In this document: positions 1-8,812 of the stretch, in pieces | Position numbering within the stretch: the stretch's first letter is position 1 | Layout: every line of letters starts with the position of its first letter | Source of the DNA: Fischerella muscicola SAG 1427-1 = PCC 73103 | GTDB lineage: Bacteria; Cyanobacteriota; Cyanobacteriia; Cyanobacteriales; Nostocaceae | Assembly: GCF_000317245.1 (NCBI RefSeq) | Contig: NZ_AJLJ01000496.1 | Location: 86,118 to 150,117 of the forward strand | Reading direction: 5' to 3' | Length of the DNA: 64,000 bases | Notes under the pieces: model-generated | What the model saw: only the letters and a program-made list of their open reading frames with translations | Database searches by the model: none | What the model was told of the DNA's origin: nothing | Program-made: the position numbers and the translations under genes

Positions 1-228
1 GTTACGTTTTAAAATCAATTCTTGGATATAACTGCGATAAGCTCTAATCTCCGACTCTGTAGTGCAAGGTAGTTCGACAAGATTTTGACGCTCTAATTGA
101 GTCATGTGATTCCAATCTGATAATTTTAGTTTGATCCCACTAGTGTCGAGCTTGTAACGCACATACATAGGTATGCAACGTAGAGAATCAACAAAATCCG
201 CCTCAAATTGAAAAAAATCTGCTGCCAT
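1..228 (-). CDS. Nitrate reductase-associated protein, N-terminal part (cut by window edge)
   Basis: An open frame runs from an ATG at 226-228 (minus strand) to the window edge without a stop, giving 76 residues. It begins MAADFFQFEADFVDSLRCIP and continues through a KLDTSGIKLKLSDWN segment and a VELPC segment. I recognise this as the small cyanobacterial nitrate reductase-associated protein family, whose members are found with nitrate assimilation genes and are thought to support nitrate reductase activity. The C-terminal half lies outside the window. No nitrate genes are visible inside the window, so context cannot confirm the role. Confidence 0.75.
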   Translation of the reverse strand, partial: MAADFFQFEADFVDSLRCIPMYVRYKLDTSGIKLKLSDWNHMTQLERQNLVELPCTTESEIRAYRSYIQELILKRN

Positions 229-324
229 AAACTTCAGCAAAAAATAACTAATAACTACTAATTATTTACTAACCAATATACAAACTTACCATGGCGTGTC
301 TCCACAACCAACTACCAAACTCAC

Positions 325-777
325 CTAAGTTTTTGCATTAGTTCGACGGATAATCCAATAACTAATTGAAAGAGAAAGCAGAGCGATTCCTAATCCGATA
401 ATATCAATACCAGAAACTTTTTCTAAATCCAAAATAATAATTTTACGTGCTATAGCAATTAAAGAAGTAACAATCACTAATTCTACTTGTAAAACATGTT
501 TTTTGAGATATCCGGTGATATTTTCAAGAATTTCTAAAGCAATTAAAATATTTAAAAATAAGCCAAAAATTTTGAATAAAGTTGTATTAAATTTACCATA
601 GGGTGTGTCAAATAGTTCTCTCAAAAGAAAAATACCTAAATCAAACACAGCTACAAAAATTACCACCAGCATCATCACAGAGAGAATTTTTGATACAAGC
701 ACCTCTATATTTTCAATTAGGTGCATAAAGCCTTCATCTTTTCCTGTTTCCCGAATTCGCTTAAATAATTTCCTCAT
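325..777 (-). CDS. PsiE-family membrane protein (phosphate-starvation-inducible family)
   Basis: The 150-residue product has a short basic, cytoplasmic N-terminus followed by about four hydrophobic segments (roughly residues 32-52, 68-85, 98-115 and 125-143). The charge pattern and the segments LEILENITGYLKKHVLQVE and VIVTSLIAIARKIIILD match the PsiE family, integral membrane proteins induced by phosphate starvation in E. coli but of unknown biochemical function. Length agrees with the family. It stands alone, with a decayed region on its upstream side. Function in this organism is not known. Confidence 0.75.
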   Translation of the reverse strand: MRKLFKRIRETGKDEGFMHLIENIEVLVSKILSVMMLVVIFVAVFDLGIFLLRELFDTPYGKFNTTLFKIFGLFLNILIALEILENITGYLKKHVLQVELVIVTSLIAIARKIIILDLEKVSGIDIIGLGIALLSLSISYWIIRRTNAKT

Positions 778-1145
778 CTGCTACACCTTCTAGTAAATTA
801 TCGGTGATAGCAATTACATAACTTGGTTATGATTCCAGGGTCAAGCCCTTGGGAGAAGTAAAATTTCATCAAAATGTATTTTACCCTCAATCAGTAGGCA
901 GTGATCTGCATTGTGGCTTTTTGATTTAGTGAGTGTAGATTAGTTTGAGCGATCGCACAACCTAAATAATCATGATGTTAGGCATTGAAAAATCGAATAT
1001 CTCTGGAAAATATATAGCAATAAAGTTATTATTAATAATAGATGAAATATTATAGGTTCTATTAGATATAATTATAAATATTACACAGGTGGCAAAAACT
1101 TGGTCTCGAAATACTTTGAGATTTACTATGTAGAGGGGAAAAACT
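778..1145. other. Gene-poor stretch, no supported gene
   Basis: This AT-rich stretch contains one HIP1 octamer near 951 and short unsupported open frames. A 69-codon minus-strand frame (962-1171) runs antiparallel or out of frame with the pseudogene fragment next to it and shows no recognisable protein signature. I see no RNA gene or clear regulatory site. Confidence 0.4.
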
Positions 1146-1329
1146 TTAAAATCCAGCAAACCATTCATCACCTTGGTCTTCTCAATAACCTTTTAATGGA
1201 AATAAACTACTAACCACAGTAATTCTGGTTATCCATTTACTTTGCTTGTAACCAAGTTTAATTGGTGAAGCCAAACGCAAAGGCGCACCATTATCTCTTG
1301 GTAGAGGCTCACCATTTTTTATGCTGATC
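1146..1329 (-). pseudogene. C-terminal remnant of a molybdopterin-dependent oxidoreductase
   Basis: Read on the minus strand, the frame gives NGEPLPRDNGAPLRLASP, then IKLGYKQSKWITRITVV, then SSLFPLKGY, a TGA stop, EDQGDEWFAGF and a TAA. This is the typical C-terminal end of cyanobacterial molybdopterin-binding (sulfite oxidase-fold) oxidoreductases, which end in a KGYWEDQG-like motif; the TGA stands where the Trp codon TGG is expected. The N-terminal catalytic part is missing and there is no start codon. It is therefore a decayed fragment. It abuts further gene remnants on the other strand. Confidence 0.7.
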
Positions 1330-1366
1330 AATTAATGGCGATGGTAGGGGGACATCCTTACTTAGT
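1326..1366 (+). pseudogene. Short remnant of an AAA-like domain protein
   Basis: In one plus-strand frame this 41-base piece reads QLMAMVGGHPYLV, a motif I know from AAA-like ATPase domain proteins that are common in filamentous cyanobacteria, often in proteins with additional signalling domains. The similarity stops abruptly where the GGDEF remnant begins in another frame. The piece is too short for certainty, but the motif is distinctive. It may come from the same original gene as the GGDEF remnant, with an internal deletion. Confidence 0.4.
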
Positions 1367-1486
1367 GTGGGTGTTGCTAGCATGACTCCTGAAGAGGAAA
1401 GCAAATCTGAATTTTTAGTCAACACAGCAGAAAAAGCTCTTAACCAAGCTAAAAGAAAAGGACGCGATCGCGTAGTTCTGGGTTAG
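1361..1486 (+). pseudogene. C-terminal remnant of a GGDEF (diguanylate cyclase) domain
   Basis: The frame ending at the TAG at 1484-1486 reads LSVGVASMTPEEESKSE, then FLVNTAEKALNQAKRKGRDR and VVLG. This corresponds to the last part of a GGDEF domain, where a (T/S)xSxGVA strand is followed by the helix with the A-ALYxAKxxGRN motif. The active-site GGDEF motif itself is absent, so the fragment cannot make c-di-GMP. It overlaps the 3-prime end of the small minus-strand gene at 1483 by four bases. Confidence 0.6.
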
Positions 1487-1680
1487 TTAATTACCTGAAA
1501 CTCATTGCGCGCTAACGACACCACAATATTTTCATCATCTACTTCGATCAGCCAGCGATCACTTAACCTACCATCAGCCAGTTGTTCGGGACAACGAACA
1601 ACTCCGGTTTTACCAGCAACATAAGCCGGTTCTAGAATCAGTACTTTGGCTCCTACTTGAACATTCTCTGAGTTATGCAA
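1483..1680 (-). CDS. Small conserved hypothetical protein, KOW/SH3-like
   Basis: A 65-residue protein beginning MHNSENVQVGAKVLILEP with a central AGKTGVVRCPEQLADGRLSD segment and ending RNEFQVIN. The pattern of V-G-x-x-V-x-I followed by G-x-x-G-x-V resembles a small beta-barrel of the KOW/SH3 type, as in many short cyanobacterial hypothetical proteins. The amino-acid composition is protein-like and the start is an ATG. No function can be assigned. Confidence 0.55.
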   Translation of the reverse strand: MHNSENVQVGAKVLILEPAYVAGKTGVVRCPEQLADGRLSDRWLIEVDDENIVVSLARNEFQVIN

Positions 1681-1822
1681 TAGCTGTGTTAGTTATTTAA
1701 GTAAAATCCGAAGTTAATGATAACCTAAAATTAACTTTTTCTTAATCAAGAGATATACTTTCTCCATTTTTCCTAAATCACGACTTTTTTCGACAATATA
1801 CCAACGGCGCACTGATGAGGAA

Positions 1823-2527
1823 TTAATCACGCCACAAAGCAATTCCACCTAATAAACCAGTAATATTGGGAATAATTTTTACATTTGTTGGTAACTGGAT
1901 TTTGATCCTTATGGCTTCACCACCACCAATGTAAAGATAATCGTAATTAAATAAATGTTGCAAAAATGCGATCGCTTTGAGTAAACGCCTGTTCCATTTG
2001 TCATCTCCGACTTTTTCTAGTGCTGCTCTTCCTAGCTGTTGTTCGTAAGTTTCACCTTTTCTAAAAGGATGATGTCCCATTTCTAAATTTGGCACTAATT
2101 TCCCATCGACAAATAAAGCGGAGCCAAATCCAGTACCCAGAGTAATCACCATCTCTACACCCTTACTTTGGATTGCTCCCAATCCTTGCATATCGGCGTC
2201 GTTAATCACTCGTACAGGTTTACCCAAGCGTTGTGATAACACACTTGCTAAATCAAACCCAATCCAATCTGGATCTAAATTTACAGCTGTTTGCGTAACA
2301 CCATGGCGTACCACACCAGGAAAACCCACCGAAACTCGATCAAATTCACCTTGAGTAGAAGCTAAAGTTGCGATCGCATGAATTACAGATAGTGGTTTCG
2401 CAGGTTGGGGTGTTTCTAAACGTGACCTTTTAGTTAAAGGATTACCTGTAATATCTAAAATAAGTACTTTCACCCCACTACCACCAATATCAACCGAGAG
2501 AGTGCGGGTGTGTTGAACATTTTCCAT
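1823..2527 (-). CDS. ROK-family kinase, polyphosphate glucokinase-like
   Basis: The 234-residue protein carries the phosphate-binding motif DIGGSGVK near residue 14, a GFPGVV segment near residue 68, NDADMQGLG near residue 110 (general-base Asp), and TLGTGFGSALF near residue 130 (second phosphate loop). These are the ASKHA/ROK fold motifs, and the size and DIGGSG-x-K form fit polyphosphate/ATP glucokinases, which phosphorylate glucose to glucose-6-phosphate. Ordinary ROK kinases are longer (about 300 residues) and carry a zinc-binding CxCG motif that is not seen here. It lies alone between small genes; two HIP1 octamers are inside the gene. Confidence 0.8.
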   Translation of the reverse strand: MENVQHTRTLSVDIGGSGVKVLILDITGNPLTKRSRLETPQPAKPLSVIHAIATLASTQGEFDRVSVGFPGVVRHGVTQTAVNLDPDWIGFDLASVLSQRLGKPVRVINDADMQGLGAIQSKGVEMVITLGTGFGSALFVDGKLVPNLEMGHHPFRKGETYEQQLGRAALEKVGDDKWNRRLLKAIAFLQHLFNYDYLYIGGGEAIRIKIQLPTNVKIIPNITGLLGGIALWRD

Positions 2528-2782
2528 GATGTTTGATTCCTATATTAATCTAGTGATAATTGTCACTAATACAGGTAAATTTTTTGTTAAGACAGTTGTT
2601 TATGAGTGCAGAATATTACTTAAATTTTAAACTCGAACAGAATTAGTCATTTTCGGTTTGGACATAAGCGATCGCTTTCAACTAAAACTTCGATTCTATT
2701 GTGAAAAAAAATTGGCTCAGAAGGACAGCTAGGTGTACCTCTAAGCCTTAGCTTAATGTCGATAAAAATCCAACAGCTTTGT

Positions 2783-3886
2783 TTAACTTTGGAAGAGGTT
2801 GTTTTTGTTTTTCTCCTTTTGTCCTTTTCTCAAAGCACCTAGAGCAAATAATCCCAATGCTGTAGCCAAAGCAGGTTCAGGTACTTTTTGAGGTGTTGGT
2901 GCAGGTGGAGTAGGCTGGTAGTAAGTTGTCGGAGTAGGTACGGGCGCGGGTGCGGGCGTTGGTGCTGGTGTTGGTGTTGGTGATGGTGTTGGTGCGGGCG
3001 TTGGCGTTAAACTAGCTTCGTTTAACGATGTACCGTACTGAAAGCGGATGTTACCAATCTTGGTTACATCAAAGTCAGAGGTCAGCCCTGATAAAAGGAA
3101 GGTAGCGGAGCCTTTAACAAAAGTTCCATCTTTGACAGCTTTGTTTGCATCATCAGAGTAACCACTGATAATGCCGTAATTGAATTGTTGCCCACCACCA
3201 CCTTGGAAAATACCCAAGCCAGCAGTACCGATACCATAATCTTGAGTGATACCAGGTAGTCCATTGGTATTGCTAGTGTTTGGTAATTTCCATTCATTTA
3301 GAGAGCCAAGAAGATTAACATTGTTTCCAACACTAGAAGAACCACTAACTACAGTTGAGGCTGTAGCTGACAACAACGATAAGTTTAGGGGAGAGCCGTC
3401 ATAGTCCCAGAAAACTGCTGTCAAAACATCAGAAGGGTTGGATATACCCACGGAAGATGTATTAGACAGAGTCAGTGACAATAGGCCATTTTCTAAAAAA
3501 TCAAAGACAGCTGATGCTGCTAGAGGGTCATTAGATTTGTCGTAAGTATTCGTTCCTGTTGCTGAAAAACTAATACTACCCTTGCTAGCGGGTGCTGGGG
3601 TTGGTGCGGGTGTTGGCGCTGGTGTTGGTGCTGGGGTTGGTGCTGGGGTTGGTGCTGGGGTTGGTGCGGGCGCTGGTGCAGGTGTTGGCGCTGGTGCAGG
3701 TGTTGGCGCTGGTGTTGGTGCTGGGGTTGGTGCGGGTGTTGGTGTAGCTTGCTTTTGACTGTTGCCATTACCATTACCGTTACCGTTACCAGCATAAGCA
3801 GTGCTGACTAGACCATTCCCAATGACCGCAAATGTCACTAAACCTACGACTATATGTGTAAGAGTTGACTTTGAAGATGTTGACAT
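2783..3886 (-). CDS. Proline-repeat PEP-CTERM sorted exoprotein
   Basis: A 367-residue secreted protein. Residues 1-32 form a signal peptide (basic start, hydrophobic VVGLVTFAVIGNGLVSTAYA). A GN-repeat then leads into a long PTPAP repeat (about residues 45-98), a globular middle of about 190 residues, a second PTPAP/PSPTP repeat (about 295-325), and a C-terminal signal VPEP followed by a hydrophobic helix and basic RKGQKEK. That tail is the PEP-CTERM arrangement recognised by exosortase. The protein is probably exported and anchored or released at the surface or matrix. No exosortase is in the window. The function of the middle domain is unknown. Confidence 0.8.
   Translation of the reverse strand: MSTSSKSTLTHIVVGLVTFAVIGNGLVSTAYAGNGNGNGNGNSQKQATPTPAPTPAPTPAPTPAPAPTPAPAPAPTPAPTPAPTPAPTPAPTPAPTPAPASKGSISFSATGTNTYDKSNDPLAASAVFDFLENGLLSLTLSNTSSVGISNPSDVLTAVFWDYDGSPLNLSLLSATASTVVSGSSSVGNNVNLLGSLNEWKLPNTSNTNGLPGITQDYGIGTAGLGIFQGGGGQQFNYGIISGYSDDANKAVKDGTFVKGSATFLLSGLTSDFDVTKIGNIRFQYGTSLNEASLTPTPAPTPSPTPTPAPTPAPAPVPTPTTYYQPTPPAPTPQKVPEPALATALGLFALGALRKGQKEKNKNNLFQS
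2936..3003 (-). repeat. C-terminal PTPAP codon repeat within the PEP-CTERM gene
   Basis: Short GGTGTTGGTG/GGCGTTGG-type units in tandem encode alternating Pro-Thr/Pro-Ala on the minus strand. The array can expand or contract by slippage in steps that keep frame. Confidence 0.6.
3594..3752 (-). repeat. Main PTPAP codon repeat within the PEP-CTERM gene
   Basis: About 160 bases of degenerate 12-base units (GGTGCTGGGGTT and variants) encode a PTPA repeat. It is a likely wall- or matrix-spanning spacer in the exported protein and a likely site of length variation between strains. Confidence 0.7.
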
Positions 3887-4097
3887 TATTCCTCTTTTTT
3901 TGGTTTTACAAAAGCGTTTGGGTTGCTCTTCTATAACTTGTTCTTTTTACTTATATAAATTCTTACAGAATAATTTTGATTATCTATATTTTTTATTTAA
4001 AAAGAAAGCAAAAAATATTGAAGATTCCTTTGATTTTTTATTAATTTTGACTAGTGATTACACTGAATATCTATTGAATAGATAACTCTTTACTGTT

Positions 4098-4135
4098 TAA
4101 ATAAAAATAAAGAAGGGAAGGCACTCACCTTCCCT
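4098..4135 (-). terminator. Rho-independent terminator of the 2OG-oxygenase gene
   Basis: An 8-base-pair stem (AGGGAAGG at 4114-4121 with CCTTCCCT at 4128-4135, six-base loop) is followed on the minus strand by a T-rich tract (4098-4113). It lies 38 bases beyond the stop of the minus-strand gene ending at 4173. Confidence 0.75.
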
Positions 4136-4172
4136 GAAACACAAAGACGATATCATAGTATTTAAACTTAAC

Positions 4173-5105
4173 TTAAGTTGTTGCTTTACGTACCCAGCCA
4201 TTAATAGTAAAACGACTATCGGCAAAAGATCTGGATTTACAAATGACAGGAAGAACTTCATGCATACAGCGGCTCAGAAAGAAAACAATACTGTTGTTAC
4301 GTGGTTCTATTTTTGTAAATGACTCTGCATTTACATATAAGTTATTTTCTATTTTGCTGTCATATAATAGCAATTCGCCGCCTGAAAATGCTTTTGGCTC
4401 TCGATAAAAGTAATAAACAAAAGTGAATTCTCGGTTCGCAGTATCAGAGCTACCGTTATCATTGTGAATTTTGTAATAATTACCATCATTATGTGCTGTT
4501 AATTGAGCTTCGATTTGAGAGATTGAAAATGATGGTATATCTAATTTGCTAATTATATCTGGAATCATCGCTCTCACACGTCTGACAATCATATCTGAAA
4601 AATCAGGAAATGAATAAAGAACCATTGAGCGACGATAATTTACATCATTTGTAGAAGTACTTGTAGGTAGAAATTCAGATTCTTTTGTGAGAACATACTT
4701 AAGTAATTTTTTATGCTCTTCTGAACTAAGAAAATTATCTATTTGTACATAATCAGAAGTGAATATATCTGTCGATTGATATTGATAATTTTCTATTTGC
4801 TGTAAAAAAATTGGTGGTTCTATCACAAGCCCAGTAAGATGTTCGCTAGGAAAATATAAAACAGAACGCCCTTCATCTATGGGAATTTGCAATAAACTCT
4901 GACAAGCAGATTCTTGCTTATATGCACGAGCTACAACAGCTTTTAAAAGATTATGCAATACAGGCGCATCTGATCTCAAATAAACCGTGTACTCATGTCC
5001 TCCAGTGAGAAGAAGCTTTACTTTGACGTCTCTCGGCTCAAGTTGCTCTGAAGCTAACTGCATAAATAATTGCCTAATTTTAATTATGCGAAATATTTTT
5101 AACAA
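4173..5105 (-). CDS. 2-oxoglutarate/Fe(II)-dependent oxygenase (prolyl 4-hydroxylase-like)
   Basis: The 310-residue protein has a C-terminal double-stranded beta-helix oxygenase domain (about residues 115-308). Iron ligands are visible as H214-x-D216 (KIHNDN) and H282 (MHEVLPV), and Arg298 (ADSRF) is placed to bind 2-oxoglutarate. A GGELLLYD strand near 242 is typical of the P4H subgroup. The N-terminal 100 residues are a separate region of unknown fold. Such enzymes hydroxylate protein or peptide side chains or small molecules; the substrate is unknown. It is monocistronic, with a clear terminator, and follows a palindrome separating it from hflX. Confidence 0.8.
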   Translation of the reverse strand: MLKIFRIIKIRQLFMQLASEQLEPRDVKVKLLLTGGHEYTVYLRSDAPVLHNLLKAVVARAYKQESACQSLLQIPIDEGRSVLYFPSEHLTGLVIEPPIFLQQIENYQYQSTDIFTSDYVQIDNFLSSEEHKKLLKYVLTKESEFLPTSTSTNDVNYRRSMVLYSFPDFSDMIVRRVRAMIPDIISKLDIPSFSISQIEAQLTAHNDGNYYKIHNDNGSSDTANREFTFVYYFYREPKAFSGGELLLYDSKIENNLYVNAESFTKIEPRNNSIVFFLSRCMHEVLPVICKSRSFADSRFTINGWVRKATT

Positions 5106-5195
5106 TAGTTTTGAAATACTTATATCAAAGCTAAACTTTAAAACTATTCTTATCTACCGCACAAACACTGGTTTTCGGATTTTTTTAATAAATTA

Positions 5196-5217
5196 GGGGT
5201 GAACAGTTGTTCACCCC
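5196..5217. repeat. Perfect 10-bp inverted repeat between hflX and the oxygenase gene
   Basis: GGGGTGAACA (5196-5205) pairs with TGTTCACCCC (5208-5217). It lies between two minus-strand genes, 43 bases after the hflX stop, so it could stop hflX transcription, but the following minus-strand sequence is only moderately T-rich. It could also be an interspersed palindrome. Confidence 0.55.
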
Positions 5218-5259
5218 CTACAATAAATTTTTATCACTTAATAAATTGTTTTTAAGTAT

Positions 5260-6882
5260 TTACCCAGAGGTTGTGGCGTATTGCACGAGTTGACCGAGAC
5301 GCTGACGTAGAGTTTCTAATCCCAAGCGATTGCTTGCAGAAATAAACACCGCTAGGGGAAATTCTTCCCGTGCTTGAGCTAAAGTCTCACTACTAACTTG
5401 GTCAATTTTGTTAAAAACAACCAGTGCTGGACCGGGTGTGACTGGCATTTGAGCCAAAATTTCTCTGACTGAGCGAATATGACTTAACCAAGCAGGATGA
5501 GACAAATCTACTAAATGTAGCAAAGCATCAGCTTCTGTGACTTCTTCCAAGGTAGCGCGGAAGGCATCCATTAACGATGCTGGTAATTCATGAATAAAAC
5601 CTACCGTGTCTGTAATCAAAATTTCTTGGGGTTCACTAGTTGCTGCGTGGGGAACAACTAAGCGACGTGTGGTAGGGTCAAGGGTAGCAAATAGCTGGTC
5701 GGCGGTGTAAACTGCGGCATTTGTTAAAGCATTCAACAAAGTGGACTTACCTGCGTTTGTATAACCAACCAAAGCTACGGAAGGAATTTCTCGATTTTGT
5801 CGCCGTTGTCGCAACCGTTCTCGATGGGCCTGTAGCTGGTTAACTTCTTGTTGTAGACGAGAAATACGCCGACCAATAGCACGGCGTTCAGTTTCCAATT
5901 TAGTTTCACCAGGACCACGAGTACCGATACCACCACCGAGTCGGGACATCGCTTGTCCTCTGCCGGTTAGTCGTGGCAGCATATATTCTAATTGCGCCAG
6001 TTCTACTTGTAATTTACCAGCACGAGATTGGGCGCGTTGGGCAAAAATATCCAAAATTACTTCCGTACGGTCAACCACTCGCAATCCAATTTGAGTCTCT
6101 AGATTACGGATTTGGGAGGGTGAAAGATCGCGATCAAAAACTACAAGATTAGCTCCTAAAGTTTGGGCTGTGAGGGCTATTTCTTGTACTTTACCTTCAC
6201 CAACTACCGTTTGGGGATGAATACGCGATCGCTTCTGCCATAAAGTCTGTAATACCTCTCCACCAGCAGTATCTACCAATCGTCCCAATTCTGCCACAAT
6301 GTCTTGGAATTGCTGGGATGACAGATCATCGGTCAGAACTCCAACTATGACCACGCGATCATGATCAGTGTCTACCTCTTGGGCAACGAATTCCCGCCGG
6401 AAACCCTCTTCTAGTTCTTCAACTAAATCAACCAAGTCCTGTTTGGTCAATGCATCCAGACTCATTGGTGGTGATACGTTCCAACTTGGGGATAGAACAT
6501 TACCATTTTCTGGCTTGAAAGAGGGACTGGTAATTAGGGTGCGGGACTCATGTGATATCAGGTGCGCTAAATATGCTTCTTTAACGTATCCTGTAGCCCC
6601 ACCACCCCGTTTTTGGAATCCTGTGCCGGTAATATTTATGACCGCTAATGCATCAAGGCGTTGTAGTGCCATAGATGTCAGTGCCGCTTCATTAGGCGGT
6701 TCTGACTTTAGATGTGTGGCGATACAACGGATACCGCTAAGTCGTTCCGCACCATAACGGGGCAATTCCAACGGTGGAATTTGCGTTTGACGCGGAGTAC
6801 CAACTCCAACGCGGATCACTTGTCCACGACGATTGAGATAGGTACATACAGGTTGATTGATTTCTGTACTAATAGCAGCCAA
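5260..6882 (-). CDS. hflX: GTPase HflX
   Basis: HflX is a ribosome-associated GTPase that splits stalled or heat-damaged 50S/70S ribosomes. The protein shows the HflX N-terminal domain, the glycine-rich loop GIGTRGPGETKLE, a coiled-coil stretch, then the G domain with GYTNAGKS (Walker A, near residue 375), DTVGFI (G3) and FNKID (G4). The coordinates start at a TTG (540 residues). However, clear family-like sequence continues upstream in frame for 40 more codons to 7002 (IETIFGNLQGLKSSQL and onward to RIPGDRITTPEFAQR), without any ATG, GTG or TTG. The true start is therefore uncertain (possibly a non-standard ATC at 7000-7002 or a mutated start). Confidence 0.92.
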   Translation of the reverse strand: MAAISTEINQPVCTYLNRRGQVIRVGVGTPRQTQIPPLELPRYGAERLSGIRCIATHLKSEPPNEAALTSMALQRLDALAVINITGTGFQKRGGGATGYVKEAYLAHLISHESRTLITSPSFKPENGNVLSPSWNVSPPMSLDALTKQDLVDLVEELEEGFRREFVAQEVDTDHDRVVIVGVLTDDLSSQQFQDIVAELGRLVDTAGGEVLQTLWQKRSRIHPQTVVGEGKVQEIALTAQTLGANLVVFDRDLSPSQIRNLETQIGLRVVDRTEVILDIFAQRAQSRAGKLQVELAQLEYMLPRLTGRGQAMSRLGGGIGTRGPGETKLETERRAIGRRISRLQQEVNQLQAHRERLRQRRQNREIPSVALVGYTNAGKSTLLNALTNAAVYTADQLFATLDPTTRRLVVPHAATSEPQEILITDTVGFIHELPASLMDAFRATLEEVTEADALLHLVDLSHPAWLSHIRSVREILAQMPVTPGPALVVFNKIDQVSSETLAQAREEFPLAVFISASNRLGLETLRQRLGQLVQYATTSG

Positions 6883-7196
6883 ACGCTGGGCAAACTCCGG
6901 TGTAGTGATGCGATCGCCCGGAATGCGTTGGTGATACAGCCGCTGTAGTTGCTTTAGCTGGCTGGATTTTAAACCTTGAAGATTACCGAAAATAGTCTCG
7001 ATAAGCGTATTTGACCAGTGAACTGGTCCTCCGAATCCTACTTTTCCTATTTTACAATACTGTTTTTATGTCAAAACTCTTACTGATTGTGATGTTACCG
7101 GATGCGGAATGCGGTTTTCAAACCTAACAGAGCAGCAAATGCGATCGCTCCACTGACAACGTTAAAATAAACCCATAAATACCTGATGCCCAAGCC

Positions 7197-7898
7197 ATGT
7201 CCCTCGCCAAAGAATTAGACTCTCCCCAAGGCATCCCAGAAGATGTTATCCTTCCCCCAAGTGATTTATACAGCGATGAGCCTCCTTTGGAAACTGAACT
7301 ACATCTAGAGCAAATCATGCTCTTACTGAAATGTCTAAAATGGTTGTGGCGAGACAGAACTGATTTCTATGCTGCTGGCAATCTAACTATTTACTACAGC
7401 TTCAATAAAAGTAAATCAGAAGACTTCCGGGGGCCAGATTTTTTTGTTGTGCTAGACACGGAACGCAAAACTCGTAAAAGTTGGGTAGTTTGGGAAGAAG
7501 ATGGCAAATATCCAAATGTAATTCTGGAAATTCTCTCTGAATCCACAGCTAATATTGATAAAGAATTTAAGAAAAAACTTTACCAAAATACCTTCCGCAC
7601 ACCCGATTATTTTTGGTTCGATCCATACACATTAGAATTCGCTGGTTTTCATTTAGTAGACGGCAATTATCAACCCCTAGAAGCAAACAATCAAGGGCAT
7701 TTATGGAGTCAGCAACTAGGTTTATATTTAGGTATTTATCAAGGTTTATTACGTTTTTTTACCCCTGAAGGACAGTTAGTTCCAACACCTGAAGAAGAGG
7801 CTGAGTCTGAACGTCAACAGAAAGAATTAGCCCTAAGTAGAGCAGAAAGATTGGCTGCTAAATTACGAGAGTTAAATATCGATCCAGATACAATTTAA
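7197..7898 (+). CDS. Uma2-family (DUF820) restriction-endonuclease-fold protein
   Basis: The 233-residue protein has the Uma2 core: RGPDFFVV (metal-binding Asp, about residue 82), a following VILEILSEST segment (Glu-containing catalytic strand, about 109) and KKKLYQN with a DYFWFDP strand. The C-terminal 40 residues are a charged helix (EEAESERQQKELALSRAERLA) typical of this large cyanobacterial expansion. The fold is PD-(D/E)XK nuclease-like; the biological role is unknown. It is followed 44 bases later by a second Uma2 gene. Confidence 0.85.
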   Translation: MSLAKELDSPQGIPEDVILPPSDLYSDEPPLETELHLEQIMLLLKCLKWLWRDRTDFYAAGNLTIYYSFNKSKSEDFRGPDFFVVLDTERKTRKSWVVWEEDGKYPNVILEILSESTANIDKEFKKKLYQNTFRTPDYFWFDPYTLEFAGFHLVDGNYQPLEANNQGHLWSQQLGLYLGIYQGLLRFFTPEGQLVPTPEEEAESERQQKELALSRAERLAAKLRELNIDPDTI

Positions 7899-7942
7899 GT
7901 GCGAAACCCAACTTAAAATCATCTTTAACATTTTATCGAGCA

Positions 7943-8572
7943 ATGGTAAGTACACGCACTCCCTCAGCACAAATGGTTGTATTAAAAAACATTAGCTGGC
8001 AGACTTTTGAAACCATACTAGCTGATATGGGAGAGGATAGAACCTCTAGACTGACTTACGACCAAGGAATACTGGAAATAATGACTCCACTATTGCCCCA
8101 TGAGTATTGGAATAGACTAATTGAACGTCTGATTTTTGTACTTGGGGAAGAGTTGAATTTAGAAATTTTTCCTGCTGGTTCCACTACCCTGAAACGTCAA
8201 GATTTGCTGCGGGGTGCAGAACCCGATAGTAGCTACTATATCCAGAACGAAGCACGAGTGAGGAATAAATCAGAAATTGACTTGAATAGCGATCCACCTC
8301 CAGATTTAGTAGTGGAAATTGATTTAACTAGTTCGTCTTTGGATAAATTGCAAATTTATGCTTCTTTGGGTATTCCAGAACTTTGGCGTTATGAAGAAGG
8401 TGTGCTGAGAATTTATCAATTGCAACAAGGGCAATATGTGGAGTGTAGTGATTCGCCAACTTTTGTCCAGTTGCCTTTAATTGAAATTGCGCGATTTTTG
8501 GATGAAAGTCAAAGAATTGGGGTGATGGGGATGACTAAAAATTTTCGGAATTGGGTGAAAAAACAAATTTAA
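7943..8572 (+). CDS. Uma2-family (DUF820) protein
   Basis: The 209-residue protein carries GAEPDSSYYI (Asp at about residue 93), PPDLVVEIDLTSSS (Glu at about 128) and GIPELWRYEEGVLRIY. These are the spaced catalytic strands of the Uma2/DUF820 nuclease-like fold. It belongs to a different subgroup from its upstream neighbour, so this is not a fresh tandem duplication. Start is ATG after a short 44-base gap, so co-transcription is likely. Confidence 0.85.
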   Translation: MVSTRTPSAQMVVLKNISWQTFETILADMGEDRTSRLTYDQGILEIMTPLLPHEYWNRLIERLIFVLGEELNLEIFPAGSTTLKRQDLLRGAEPDSSYYIQNEARVRNKSEIDLNSDPPPDLVVEIDLTSSSLDKLQIYASLGIPELWRYEEGVLRIYQLQQGQYVECSDSPTFVQLPLIEIARFLDESQRIGVMGMTKNFRNWVKKQI

Positions 8573-8812
8573 TTTATCGGTTTATGATTGGGGATTGGAG
8601 AGTTTGAGAAAGTCAAAACTGGTCGTAATACATTGTGTGTTCAAGTATCACGTTACGCACGTTATAATTTATTAAATATGAGGTTTTCGGTGAAAACATT
8701 AGCAACTATAAATCAAAGTTGGCTATCATCCTAACGATAATATAATTTAGCTATTTTATACCAGCGACTATCTGAACTATTGAAGATTTGAAGTAGTGTA
8801 TAAAACACAAGA

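Noticed and set aside
962..1171. A 69-codon minus-strand open frame
   Set aside because: It overlaps the oxidoreductase remnant in another frame, has no recognisable motif and an AT-driven composition.
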